From a bacterium (GTDB lineage: Bacteria; Vulcanimicrobiota; Xenobia; Xenobiales; Xenobiaceae), in the NCBI GenBank assembly GCA_030535355.1, contig JAUNIO010000013.1, positions 1 to 51,635 of the forward strand: 51,635 bases of DNA, written 5' to 3'. The notes beneath the pieces were generated by a model. It was given only the letters and a program-made list of their open reading frames with translations. It did not search any database and was not told where the DNA came from. The position numbers and the translations under genes were made by a program. Below are positions 37,272 to 45,257 of the stretch, piece by piece (the first letter of the stretch is position 1; each line of letters begins with the position of its first letter).

Positions 37272-38225
37272 ATGAAAAAACATTCTGCTCTTTTGCCGTA
37301 TTTTTATTTGGCACCCGCTCTGCTTTTGCTGGGCGTGCTTTGCCTGCTGCCCAATCTCTATTCCGTGTATTTGGCTTTTACTAACTATTCGCTGTACCAT
37401 TACAGCAATTATGAATGGGTAGGCCTGCGCAATTTCATGCGCATTATCAGCGGTCCTGAGACTAGGACTTTTATCCGGGTTTTTGCCTGGACTATCGTCT
37501 GGACATGCGGTTCGGTATTTTTAAGCCAGGCTATAGGCATTATTTTGGCGGTTCTGCTGAACAATAAAGACCTAAAAGGCAGCAATATTTACCGCACCCT
37601 TTTTATTTTACCTTGGGCTATTCCCGCTTTCATCTCGGTGATGATGTGGCAAGGGCTGCTAAATACCGAATTCGGAGCTATCAACCGCATTCTCGGAGCT
37701 CTGCATTTAGATACTTTGATAGTCTTCATCTGCGGTCTGTTCGGCTGGGAAGTCAGCACGCCTATCTCATGGCTGGAAACGCCGGGCTTTGCGCATATTG
37801 CCGTGCTGACGGTTAATGTATGGCTGGCCTTCCCCTTCCAGCTTACGGTATGCCTGGGAGCTTTGCAGTCGATCCCTACCGACGTCTATGAAGCAGCTTC
37901 TGTTGACGGCGCCAGCCCTCTGCGCCAATTCCGCAGCATTACGCTGCCGCTACTGCGCAACTCATTGCTGCCGGTGCTCATCTCAAGTTTGGCCTTTAAC
38001 TTTAACCAGTTCACCGCTATCTATTTGCTCACCTACGGCGGACCGCCTATTCCGGGGAGCGAAGCTGGAGCTACCGATATTCTGATCACTTACTCCTACA
38101 AGCTGGGCTTCAACCTCTTCCAGTACGGTTTAGCTTGCGCTTATGCGATCTTCATCTTCTTTATCGTAGCTACTCTTTCTGGCATCAACTTCAAGATGAC
38201 CGGCGCTTTTGACGAGGTGGATTAA
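37272..38225 (+). CDS. malF: ABC sugar transporter permease, MalF type
   Basis: An inner-membrane permease of 317 aa with about six helices. The cytoplasmic EAA loop that docks the ATPase reads EAASVDGASPLRQFRSITLP. It starts four bases after the binding-protein stop with GGAG upstream, and its stop abuts the next permease start. It lacks the extra helices and large periplasmic loop of enteric MalF, as is usual in Firmicutes. No ATPase gene is nearby, so a shared MalK/MsiK-type ATPase is expected elsewhere. Confidence 0.9.
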   Translation: MKKHSALLPYFYLAPALLLLGVLCLLPNLYSVYLAFTNYSLYHYSNYEWVGLRNFMRIISGPETRTFIRVFAWTIVWTCGSVFLSQAIGIILAVLLNNKDLKGSNIYRTLFILPWAIPAFISVMMWQGLLNTEFGAINRILGALHLDTLIVFICGLFGWEVSTPISWLETPGFAHIAVLTVNVWLAFPFQLTVCLGALQSIPTDVYEAASVDGASPLRQFRSITLPLLRNSLLPVLISSLAFNFNQFTAIYLLTYGGPPIPGSEAGATDILITYSYKLGFNLFQYGLACAYAIFIFFIVATLSGINFKMTGAFDEVD

Positions 38226-39086
38226 ATGGTTAAGCAGCGTAATCCTTTAAAAGTTTTGCTTTTGCACCTGATTCTGATCTTCTTCGTGGGCATCACCATT
38301 ATGCCCATCGTGCTGGTCTTCGGCTCTTCGCTGGATGCCAATGCTACTATGAACTCTAAGACTCTGTTTCCCAGTTTCGCGGAAATGAGTCTGACCAATT
38401 ACAAACGTTTGTTCACTGAAACCAAGTATCTGCGCTGGATTCTCAATACGGTTATCGTAGCATCATTGTCCAGCATCATCGCTTTAGCGGTGACGGCTGT
38501 GGCCGGCTACGCCTTTTCGCGTTTCCATTTTTATGGGCGCAAGCATGGTCTGATGTCTATGATCTTGCTGCAGATGTTTCCCGCAGCTATGGCTATGGTG
38601 GCCATTTTCCGCTTGCTGCAATACTTGGGCAACATCACTGGCGGCGCTGTCGGCCTCAACTCTCTGCTGGGGCTGTCGTTGGTCTATATCGGGGCGGGCA
38701 TACCCTTCAATACCTGGATGATCAAAGGCTATGTGGATTCTCTGCCCAAAGAGCTTGAAGAATCGGCACTCATCGACGGGGCCACCCCTACTCAGACTTT
38801 TGTCAAGATCATCCTGCCTCTGTTGGGACCGATTTTGGCGGTAGTGGCTATCTTCAATTTTATCTCTCCTTATAGCGACTTCATTTTCCCCTCGGTTTTG
38901 ATGTTTGAGGAGAGCAAATATACGGTAGCTACCGGTATGCAGAGCTTTATCTCCGGAAACTTCTCCACCAACTGGACCTTGTTTACCGCTGGTTCCATCG
39001 TAGGCGCTATTCCCATCATGCTGCTGTTCTTTGCCCTGCAGGGCTTCCTTGTGGAAGGTCTGACCAAGGGCGCGGTCAAAGGTTAG
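38226..39086 (+). CDS. malG: ABC sugar transporter permease, MalG type
   Basis: The second permease, 286 aa and six helices. Its EAA loop reads LEESALIDGATPTQTFVKI. The ATG directly follows the TAA of the first permease, so translation is coupled. The C-terminus (FLVEGLTKGAVKG) is typical for MalG. It is followed after 14 bases by the lytic transglycosylase gene, which may therefore be transcribed from the same promoter. Confidence 0.93.
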   Translation: MVKQRNPLKVLLLHLILIFFVGITIMPIVLVFGSSLDANATMNSKTLFPSFAEMSLTNYKRLFTETKYLRWILNTVIVASLSSIIALAVTAVAGYAFSRFHFYGRKHGLMSMILLQMFPAAMAMVAIFRLLQYLGNITGGAVGLNSLLGLSLVYIGAGIPFNTWMIKGYVDSLPKELEESALIDGATPTQTFVKIILPLLGPILAVVAIFNFISPYSDFIFPSVLMFEESKYTVATGMQSFISGNFSTNWTLFTAGSIVGAIPIMLLFFALQGFLVEGLTKGAVKG

Positions 39087-39100
39087 TCATTGAAACTGAC

Positions 39101-39847
39101 ATGGCTGTGTCAGAAGTTGCTGCAGTTCAGTCAGACACAGGGATGTCTGGGTCAGATGCTGTCACAGTTAAGTCGGGGAACAAAGCTCGTAGTTCAGTAC
39201 TTGACATAGTTATGTCCTATATTGACATTGTCCAAACAGATGTCAGAAGGCATTGCAGAGCCCTCTTAGCGGCGGCGCTCTGCAGTGCTTTTTTCTTGGC
39301 TGGGGTATCCTCCCCCACCCTGGCGGATACGCTTTACGAACAGCCTTATTATAAAAATCAGGCTTATTTCGAATCTTATTGCCAGGCTGTGCGCTATTAC
39401 AACAGCCAGCTTTCAGAAAAGCAAGTTTCCTCTATAGCCCAGGCTATTTTGCACTATTCTTATTACTACGGTTTGGATCCGCGCTTGGTGGTGGCACTGA
39501 TCGCTTGCGAATCTAACTTCAGACCCAAGGCGGTGTCGTCTGCTGGGGCTGTAGGCTTAGGGCAGCTGATGCCGGGGACTGCCCGCGAGGAAGGCGTCAA
39601 CCCCTACGACGCACAGCTGAATATTCATGGAGTCTGCCGGGTGCTCTGCGGTCATCTGAAGCGCTACGGCGATCACGGAGAATATATGCGCACAGGTTAT
39701 TCTCATAGCTTGGAGCTGGCTCTGGCGGCGTACAATGCCGGGCCGGGGGCGGTGGAAAAGTATGACGGAGTGCCACCCTATCCTGAAACGATCAATTATG
39801 TTAGTAAAGTGCTGAGTGAGTATAGGCGGTTGCTGGGGCTACAGTAA
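39101..39847 (+). CDS. Secreted lytic transglycosylase (SLT domain)
   Basis: A peptidoglycan-cleaving enzyme, 248 aa from the first ATG. The SLT/goose-lysozyme-like domain covers about 115-240: ALIACESNFRPKAVS with catalytic Glu137, AGAVGLGQLMPGTA and LALAAYNAGPGAV. A signal-peptide core lies at about 53-75 (LLAAALCSAFFLAG, PTLA cleavage), preceded by about 50 Ser/Asp/Val-rich residues that look unlike a signal peptide. An ATG at 39215 (MSYIDIVQ) is a likelier start. The doubtful N-terminal stretch coincides with DNA rich in TGTC/GACA. Confidence 0.88.
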   Translation: MAVSEVAAVQSDTGMSGSDAVTVKSGNKARSSVLDIVMSYIDIVQTDVRRHCRALLAAALCSAFFLAGVSSPTLADTLYEQPYYKNQAYFESYCQAVRYYNSQLSEKQVSSIAQAILHYSYYYGLDPRLVVALIACESNFRPKAVSSAGAVGLGQLMPGTAREEGVNPYDAQLNIHGVCRVLCGHLKRYGDHGEYMRTGYSHSLELALAAYNAGPGAVEKYDGVPPYPETINYVSKVLSEYRRLLGLQ

Positions 39848-39925
39848 GAGGGGCTTTGCTAACCATGTCCGCGCAGGGCTGTGCTCAAATTCGCTTATTG
39901 CGCGAACAGTAGCTGCGCTAACTGG

Positions 39926-39980
39926 TGTCTGACATGCGTCAGGATTATTTGTTTTTATGTTGTGTCATGTCAGACGTTTT
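39926..39980 (+). terminator. Putative terminator, TGTCAGA-type inverted repeat
   Basis: GTCTGACATG at 39926-39935 pairs with CATGTCAGAC at 39966-39975, followed by GTTTTT. The loop is about 30 bases and itself T-rich. It could end the importer/transglycosylase transcript. The gap 39848-40014 otherwise holds no gene. Confidence 0.5.
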
Positions 39981-40014
39981 TCTGACAGCGTTCGCAACTG
40001 AAAAATATTTAAGA

Positions 40015-40043
40015 TTGTAATTGTATGTTCTATATGCTAGTAT
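40015..40043 (+). promoter_or_regulatory. Promoter for the toxin-like transcript
   Basis: TTGTAA (40015-40020), a 17-base spacer and TAGTAT (40038-40043), with an extended -10 TG one base upstream. Transcription would start near 40050, exactly at the outer tip of the left inverted repeat. Confidence 0.6.
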
Positions 40044-40154
40044 AAGTTTGGTGCTGCCATGACGGTAGACGGTTGCCCTCTCGACAAAGAGGGCCTTTGA
40101 CCCTCTGATTATTGGAAACCCGTAAGGGAATCTGACGAAAGGAGGGCTAAAGAG

Positions 40155-40247
40155 ATGCTGACCATTGAAAAACTAATAGCAATCTTAAGCTTTGGCTTAA
40201 CTTGCTTCGGTGTCGGTCTGGCGCTGGGTTTAGCCCTCGCAGGCTGA
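40155..40247 (+). CDS. Small hydrophobic peptide, type I toxin-like (30 aa)
   Basis: The frame reads M-L-T-I-E-K followed by about 23 mostly hydrophobic residues rich in Leu, Gly and Ala, with a single Cys, and ends in Ala-Gly. A very strong ribosome site (AAAGGAGGG, 40138-40146) precedes the ATG by eight bases. Size and composition match membrane-inserting type I toxins or holin-like peptides. I cannot assign it to a named family: it lacks the charged C-terminal tail common in Fst or TxpA peptides. A bare leader peptide or small membrane regulator is the alternative. Confidence 0.7.
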   Translation: MLTIEKLIAILSFGLTCFGVGLALGLALAG

Positions 40248-40254
40248 ATCAATA

Positions 40255-40336
40255 GAAAGCAAATGACCGTCCCAACCCAAAGGTAACGGTCATTTTGTGA
40301 TCAACACTTATTAGGGCAACCGTCTATCGGTAGCAC
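40255..40336 (-). ncRNA. Predicted antisense (antitoxin-like) RNA
   Basis: Transcription from the consensus promoter at 40343-40371 would start at about 40336 and run leftward. The hairpin at 40295-40261, read on the minus strand and followed by GCTTTCT, could stop it after about 80 bases. The whole RNA would be complementary to the 3' part of the toxin-like transcript. Ends are predicted from promoter spacing and the hairpin only. Confidence 0.55.
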
Positions 40337-40342
40337 TTTTTT

Positions 40343-40371
40343 ATTATAACGTGGGTATATGCGGCTGTCAA
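40343..40371 (-). promoter_or_regulatory. Consensus sigma70 promoter for the antisense RNA
   Basis: On the minus strand TTGACA (40371-40366), a spacer of exactly 17 bases, and TATAAT (40348-40343). Both hexamers match the consensus perfectly. The predicted start is the outer tip of the right inverted-repeat arm. The T6 run of the sense terminator lies between this -10 and the start site. Confidence 0.85.
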
Positions 40372-40589
40372 ATCGGCGGATGTGCGCAGCACATTGTCTT
40401 TGGGCGTTTATCCTTGAACCTGCTCTCTCTCTCTTTCTCTTATAGTTGCTAATAGCTAAATGCACACTTTCAGTCCCTGTGCAAAAAAAGGAAAATGTCT
40501 CTGCAACGAAAAGTATTACTTTTGGGTTCCGAATTTTTTATTATTGCGAAAAAGCAAAATAAGCAAAAGCAAATTAAGGAATTATTGAT
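40372..40589. other. Intergenic stretch before the TPR gene
   Basis: It contains a short CT dinucleotide run (about 40425-40440) and AT-rich sequence with an AAGGA ribosome site before the ATG at 40590. I see no further gene or stable hairpin. Confidence 0.5.
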
Positions 40590-41591
40590 ATGAAGATGAA
40601 AATTTGGCGCGGCCTCTTGATCTCAGCTGCGCTTTTACTTACTTCTGTATGTCCGGCATTCGCCCAAAATTATGGCCCTACTGCCAGCACCATGGCGGAA
40701 GGTATGGCTGCCTATTACGCTGGTGATTGGGAAGGCTGCATAGCCAAATTCAACAGCGTTCTGGACGAAAATCCTCAGGACACTTTAGCTTTGGCTTATA
40801 TTCTCGATGCGTCGTTCCGCCAGAACAACGTGGACGGCATCATAAACAAGTACGAACTGGCCTATATGGCCAGCGGCGAAGCTGCTGACGCTCACGCTCA
40901 ACTGGGCATGGCCTATTTCCTGCGCGGCATAGTCAACCGCAACGCTTTAGACGACTCTCTGAGCGAATTGCAGAGCACTATCCGCGACGATCCGCAATGC
41001 GCTATGGCCTATACCGGCATAGGTATGGTTTATTTCCAGAAGCGCATGATGCCCCAGTCTAAGGGTTATTTTGTGCGCGGACTGCGTCTCAATCCCCACG
41101 ATGTGCTGGCCATGGATCGTCTGGGCAACATCGTTTTGGTCGATGAAAAGAAGCCCGCCGAGGCTTTGGAAATTTACGAGCGCATGGTCGAAGAGCTGCC
41201 TACTTATCCGGATGGCCACTTCTTCTGCGGCTCAGCTCTTTTTGACCTGGGACGCTACGAAGAGGCTCTGACTTACCTCAAGCGCTGCGCCGAACTCGAT
41301 CCCAAAGGCTATACCCAGGGGTACGACGCCTTGACGCTGTCCGGGGAAACCTATATGCGCCTGAACCGCATGGATGAGGCGAAAGCTATGTTTGAGCAGG
41401 CCTTGAAGGTTTATCCTGAGAGCAATTACTGCAAATATAAGATTCAGACCATCGACAATCCCGAACTGCGCAAGCAGCCGGCCCCCCAGGACAAGAGGAG
41501 GGATACGGTGCTGAAGACGCACGACACCAGCCCGGAAGCCGGAGAAAAGCCGGCGGAAAAGACCGAGGGCGAGGTTAAACAAGCAGAATAG
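40590..41591 (+). CDS. Exported TPR-repeat protein
   Basis: A 333-aa protein with a signal peptide (hydrophobic about 8-22, PAFA cleavage near 25). About six tetratricopeptide repeats follow from residue 30 to 285 (for example AYTGIGMVYFQKRMMPQSK, ALEIYERMVEELPTYPDGH, AKAMFEQALKVYPESNYC). The last 45 residues are charged and probably disordered. TPR proteins act as scaffolds; the partner is unknown. It stands alone between the toxin-like locus and a strong bidirectional terminator. Confidence 0.88.
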   Translation: MKMKIWRGLLISAALLLTSVCPAFAQNYGPTASTMAEGMAAYYAGDWEGCIAKFNSVLDENPQDTLALAYILDASFRQNNVDGIINKYELAYMASGEAADAHAQLGMAYFLRGIVNRNALDDSLSELQSTIRDDPQCAMAYTGIGMVYFQKRMMPQSKGYFVRGLRLNPHDVLAMDRLGNIVLVDEKKPAEALEIYERMVEELPTYPDGHFFCGSALFDLGRYEEALTYLKRCAELDPKGYTQGYDALTLSGETYMRLNRMDEAKAMFEQALKVYPESNYCKYKIQTIDNPELRKQPAPQDKRRDTVLKTHDTSPEAGEKPAEKTEGEVKQAE

Positions 41592-41606
41592 AGTTAGCCT
41601 TTGTGC

Positions 41607-41648
41607 AAAAAAGAAAGCGCGTGCCGTAGGCAAGTGCTTTCTTTTTTT
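41607..41648. terminator. Bidirectional intrinsic terminator
   Basis: AAAAAAGAAAGC at 41607-41618 pairs with GCTTTCTTTTTT at 41636-41647, giving T-runs on both strands. It separates the convergent TPR-protein and CorA genes. Confidence 0.9.
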
Positions 41649-41675
41649 TGCTTGAGTGACGGACAATATGAGAGC

Positions 41676-42590
41676 CTATAACCACTTAAGCCGCTTAAAT
41701 AGCGCTATCAGTCCTAGAGTAAGGGTCAGACATAATACGATTAGCAGGGGGTAACTGTATGGCAGGGCTAACTCGGGCATGTACTGGAAGTTCATGCCAT
41801 ACCAGCCTACGATAAGCGTCAGCGGGGCGAAGAGGGCCGTCACCACGGTGAGCACGGTCATGATGCGGTTTTGATGAATGTCCAGATACATTTTGGACAG
41901 ATCGCGCATCTGCATAGCCTGTTCCCGCAGGGAAGCGGCTTTATCGCGCAGTTTCTCCACGCGGTTGTAAAAGAGGCGAAAATAGCGCAGATTATCTTCG
42001 GCAAAGAAACCGTTTTCGTTCTCCTCCAGCACTTCGGCGAAATCCTGTAAATGTTCCAGGTAATCATCCAAATCGCGCAGATCGCTGCGTATTTCGTTAA
42101 TTCTTTCGTGATCGGTTTTCCCGGAATAATCGTTGTGGATGGTTCTTTCCATAGCGTCCAGTTCGCGCTCAATGCCGGTCATAAAAGCGGTGTCGCCGCT
42201 GATGAGCAGCAGCAAAAAATCGTAAAGAAAGCGCTCTAAGCTGGGCTTGCGCCAGCGCTTGCTGTTTTTGATAGTTTCTACGAGCTTGGCCGCAGTGCCG
42301 CTGGCGTCGATAAAAATAATGCCGGTTTCGTCTAAAGCAAAGGCGAACTTAGTGCCTTCTTCGGCGAGGTTGGCGCGGTCTGGTTTGCGGATGATTCCGG
42401 TTATCGAATCGTAATTGACCTCGGCCTGCACGTCTATGGCCTGAGCGGGTTCAGCTTCTATATCTATGCCCATGTCAAATGTGCTGCGCTGGGCGGCCCA
42501 TTCTTCCGGGGTGAGCACGCTGACGAATTGCCGCTTAGTCTTTTTGCCTTTTGCTAGTTCTACTAAGGTCTCCTGGATGGCGTAACGCAA
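41676..42590 (-). CDS. corA: CorA-family divalent cation transporter
   Basis: A magnesium/cobalt-type channel of 304 aa. The large N-terminal cytosolic domain is followed by a long helix and two C-terminal membrane helices. The signature YGMNF at the end of the first membrane helix is intact, and the C-terminus is short and basic (KRLKWL). It is monocistronic. Whether it imports Mg2+ or exports other divalent metals cannot be told. Confidence 0.92.
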   Translation of the reverse strand: MRYAIQETLVELAKGKKTKRQFVSVLTPEEWAAQRSTFDMGIDIEAEPAQAIDVQAEVNYDSITGIIRKPDRANLAEEGTKFAFALDETGIIFIDASGTAAKLVETIKNSKRWRKPSLERFLYDFLLLLISGDTAFMTGIERELDAMERTIHNDYSGKTDHERINEIRSDLRDLDDYLEHLQDFAEVLEENENGFFAEDNLRYFRLFYNRVEKLRDKAASLREQAMQMRDLSKMYLDIHQNRIMTVLTVVTALFAPLTLIVGWYGMNFQYMPELALPYSYPLLIVLCLTLTLGLIALFKRLKWL

Positions 42591-42734
42591 AAGAATGTCC
42601 TTTTATGCCGACGGCATTAAATGTGATTGGAATGTCTGATTTCTTTTATTTCGGCTTTTATACCTGGTAATATTAAACCGCTTTAAAAGGCGCGGAAAAT
42701 AGTTTACTATGGCTATATATAAAGGTTTCTAAGG

Positions 42735-42787
42735 AAGCGCTGATTCATAGCATTACGCTTAATTACCAATATTAGTGCTTCCTTCTA
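42735..42787 (+). other. Stem in the leader of the radical SAM gene
   Basis: GGAAGCGCT near 42735 can pair with AGTGCTTCC near 42775 (one G-U), enclosing about 30 AT-rich bases, within the 220-base gap before the gene at 42813. No known riboswitch fold is recognised, and the remainder of the gap shows only an AT-rich promoter-like region. Confidence 0.35.
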
Positions 42788-42812
42788 AACTGATAAGAGG
42801 GACGCACAAGCC

Positions 42813-43847
42813 ATGACCGATAAAGTACAGACTGCAGCCGGCAAATCTTTATGGAGCACTCTCAGAGAGGACGGACGGCAGGAGTGCCGTCTCTGTCCGC
42901 GTCACTGCCGCATGAAGGAAGGACAGCGCGGTTTTTGCTTTATCCGCCAGAACCAGCGCGGCAAAATCGTTAACACCGCCTATGCCACCAGTTTAGGCTT
43001 TCAGATCGATCCCATCGAGAAAAAACCGCTCAATCATTTCTATCCCGGCACTACGGCTTTGTCTTTCGGTACAGCGGGTTGCAATTTGGGCTGCACATTC
43101 TGTCAGAATTGGCATCTCAGCCGGGCCAAGCAGGTGGAGGAGAGCAGTTCAGCGGTCAGACCTGAAGTTATTGCTGCTGCAGCGAAGCGTCACCATTGCC
43201 AATCTGTGGCCTTTACCTATAACGATCCCATTATTTGGGCCGACTATGCCATGGAAGTGGCTCAGGCCTGTCATGAATTGGGAGTGCAGACTGTCGCGGT
43301 CAGCAACGGTTATATGGAGCCAGAACCGCGCCGTCAATTCTATGCGCACATGGATGCCGCCAACATTGACCTTAAAGCCTTTACCGAAAGTTTTTATCGG
43401 CGTTACTGTTTGGCCGATCTGCATACGGTAATGGATACGCTGGTTTACATTAAAAAGGAAACGAATGTCTGGTTAGAGATCACCACGCTGATTATCCCTG
43501 GTCTTAACGACAATCCTGAGGAAATGAAACAGCAAAGCCGCTGGATGGTCAGGGAGCTGGGGGAGGATGTGCCTCTGCACTTAACGGCTTTTCATCCGAC
43601 ATTTCGCATGACGGACCGAGAGGCGACTCCGCTGGAAACGCTTTTAGGCCTGCGCCAAATTGCTTTAAGTGAGGGTCTGAAATACGTGTATACCGGCAAC
43701 GTGATGTCGCCGGAAACACAATCAACTTACTGCCCGCGCTGCGGAGAGCTATTAATAGAGCGCCATTGGCATCGCCTTGAGGCTAAAAAATTGCCAAACG
43801 GCAAGTGTGCTAAGTGCGGCTTAGCGCTGGCGGGACGGTATGCTTAA
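42813..43847 (+). CDS. amrS: AmmeMemoRadiSam-system radical SAM enzyme
   Basis: A radical SAM protein of 344 aa resembling the AmrS family, once annotated as pyruvate formate-lyase activating-like. The N-terminal Cys cluster (ECRLCPRHCRM and GFCFIRQN) precedes the [4Fe-4S]/SAM motif CNLGCTFCQNW (CxxxCxxC). The middle GLNDNPEEMKQQSRWMV and the C-terminal CPRCGELL/CAKCGLA zinc-ribbon-like pairs complete it. The partner MEMO/AMMECR1 proteins are not in the window. The modification catalysed is not established for this family. Confidence 0.92.
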   Translation: MTDKVQTAAGKSLWSTLREDGRQECRLCPRHCRMKEGQRGFCFIRQNQRGKIVNTAYATSLGFQIDPIEKKPLNHFYPGTTALSFGTAGCNLGCTFCQNWHLSRAKQVEESSSAVRPEVIAAAAKRHHCQSVAFTYNDPIIWADYAMEVAQACHELGVQTVAVSNGYMEPEPRRQFYAHMDAANIDLKAFTESFYRRYCLADLHTVMDTLVYIKKETNVWLEITTLIIPGLNDNPEEMKQQSRWMVRELGEDVPLHLTAFHPTFRMTDREATPLETLLGLRQIALSEGLKYVYTGNVMSPETQSTYCPRCGELLIERHWHRLEAKKLPNGKCAKCGLALAGRYA

Positions 43848-43866
43848 TGCGGTATTTCTCCCAATT

Positions 43867-44937
43867 TTAATTTAGATTTTTGCGGTAGAAATCTGCTAGT
43901 TTGCTGATAACTTGATCTACATATTCCGGCACATAATAGAGCTGAATGTGAGTCGCTCCCGGGACTAAGAATAATTCTTTATTATTCGTTCCGACAGCTT
44001 TTTCTAAAGCTTCTTCGGACATGTACAGTGAATCTGCTTCGCTTCCCGCTATCAGGAGCAGAGGGGCATTAATTAAATTGAGATGGTCCATAGCGTCCCA
44101 ACATATTAGTTCCATTTGACTGCTGGCCGTATAGGCGAAGGTTGAATTGGGATGGCGGTGAGTTTTTCCGTAGTATAACATGCCCTCGCGGTAAAGATCG
44201 GTGCTTATTTTAGCAATATCTTCGTCGCGCAGAGCGTCAAAATCTACGTTGCCTGTTAGCGGAGTTTTATCGGTTTTAAGCCCATTTTCCCGCGCTTCGC
44301 AAGCCTTTTGCAGGCGTTCCTGTATATCGGCGGGTTCTTCTTTGGCCATATAGCCATTGCGGCGCACTTGTCCAGTGTTAAACATGCTGACTGTCGCGAC
44401 GGCTTTGAAGCGTTTATCGGATTTGGCAGCGTTTAAAGTATAGCCTCCGCCACCGCAAATGCCTAAAGCTCCGAGGCGCTGGCGATCAACGCCGGGATAA
44501 GCTGAGATGTAATCTGCCATTCCGTGTATGTCTTCGGTGCGAAAATAAGGTATGTCTTGGTGACGAGGTTCCCCGCTGCTTGCTCCTTGGAAAGAGGCGT
44601 CGGCAGCGATGGCAATAAAGCCCAGTTCAGCTAGTCTTTGAGCGTATAATCCGGCTACCTGCTCTTTGACGCCGCCATTAGGATGAGCTATGACGATAGC
44701 TGGATATTGCTCTTTAGGGCTGTAATTGGCCGGTGTGTAAACGTTAGCAGCTATTTTTAATCCGTGCAGTTCATACTGCACCGGATGAATATTGACTTTT
44801 CCCTGGATATTTTTAGTTATAGCCCCCTCATAAACCAAGCCAAAGGGATTGCTGTCATAAGGCTGGGCGGCGATGGGTGCCGCAGACATTCCTAAGGCTA
44901 ATATCGAAGTAGCTATAAGATTGCGAGTTGATGGCAT
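43867..44937 (-). CDS. Secreted alpha/beta hydrolase, dienelactone-hydrolase-like
   Basis: A 356-aa exported hydrolase with a signal peptide (about 1-24, PIAA cleavage). The nucleophile elbow reads GICGGGG, a Cys where most lipases have Ser, as in dienelactone hydrolases and YcjY-like proteins. The oxyanion region is HPNGG, and the C-terminal Asp (AGSEADSLY) and His (GATHIQLY) complete a plausible triad. Substrate unknown. It is convergent with the radical SAM gene, only 19 bases apart, with no terminator visible between. Confidence 0.88.
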   Translation of the reverse strand: MPSTRNLIATSILALGMSAAPIAAQPYDSNPFGLVYEGAITKNIQGKVNIHPVQYELHGLKIAANVYTPANYSPKEQYPAIVIAHPNGGVKEQVAGLYAQRLAELGFIAIAADASFQGASSGEPRHQDIPYFRTEDIHGMADYISAYPGVDRQRLGALGICGGGGYTLNAAKSDKRFKAVATVSMFNTGQVRRNGYMAKEEPADIQERLQKACEARENGLKTDKTPLTGNVDFDALRDEDIAKISTDLYREGMLYYGKTHRHPNSTFAYTASSQMELICWDAMDHLNLINAPLLLIAGSEADSLYMSEEALEKAVGTNNKELFLVPGATHIQLYYVPEYVDQVISKLADFYRKNLN

Positions 44938-45206
44938 TAGCGTATGTCTCCCCTCAAGAATAATTAATTGTCAGCGATTATTGCAGCCTGTGGAAAACTT
45001 TTCTGCCCACAGGCTCGAGCCATTCGGCTGGGTGCATGTGAGTACCTTTTCTTATAACTTGATGAGAAACACTGAATTAAGCTGGGTTTCCCTAGCAAGT
45101 CTCTTGGCAGCCCGCAGCAGTTTGGGGAGTGGCATTATATAATTGTTCTGAAAATAGAATAGTAAAGAGGTTAGAGCTTATCATTAATAGAAGTATAATT
45201 TGAGCT
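44938..45206. other. Intergenic region between hydrolase and NfeD genes
   Basis: A 9-bp stem (AGCCTGTGG at 44985-44993 with CCACAGGCT at 45007-45015) is the only clear structure, and it lies in the upstream region of the minus-strand hydrolase. The remainder is AT-rich without a supported gene. Confidence 0.5.
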
Positions 45207-45233
45207 GTACTATAGTTTTTTGTCTTATAGTAC
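45207..45233 (+). promoter_or_regulatory. Inverted repeat overlapping the probable NfeD promoter
   Basis: GTACTATA (45207-45214) is repeated inverted as TATAGTAC (45226-45233), 24 bases before the ATG. The right arm overlaps a -10-like TACAAT. It could be an operator or an RNA hairpin at the 5' end of the transcript. Confidence 0.4.
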
Positions 45234-45257
45234 AATAGTGTCCCTTTGGAGGCTGCT

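Larger units (their letters stand above)
40050..40342 (+). other. Type I toxin-antitoxin-like locus bounded by an inverted repeat
   Basis: The left arm (40051-40079) and right arm (40313-40336) are complementary over 24 pairs: 40064-40079 with 40313-40328 (one G-U) and 40051-40058 with 40329-40336 (one G-U), leaving only a 5-base bulge. T6 follows the right arm. The sense RNA can therefore close 5' to 3' and end as an intrinsic terminator. Inside are a leader with several CCCTCT elements able to pair the ribosome site, a 30-codon ORF, and a 10-bp hairpin (40261-40270 with 40286-40295). A convergent promoter reads in from the right. Confidence 0.75.
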
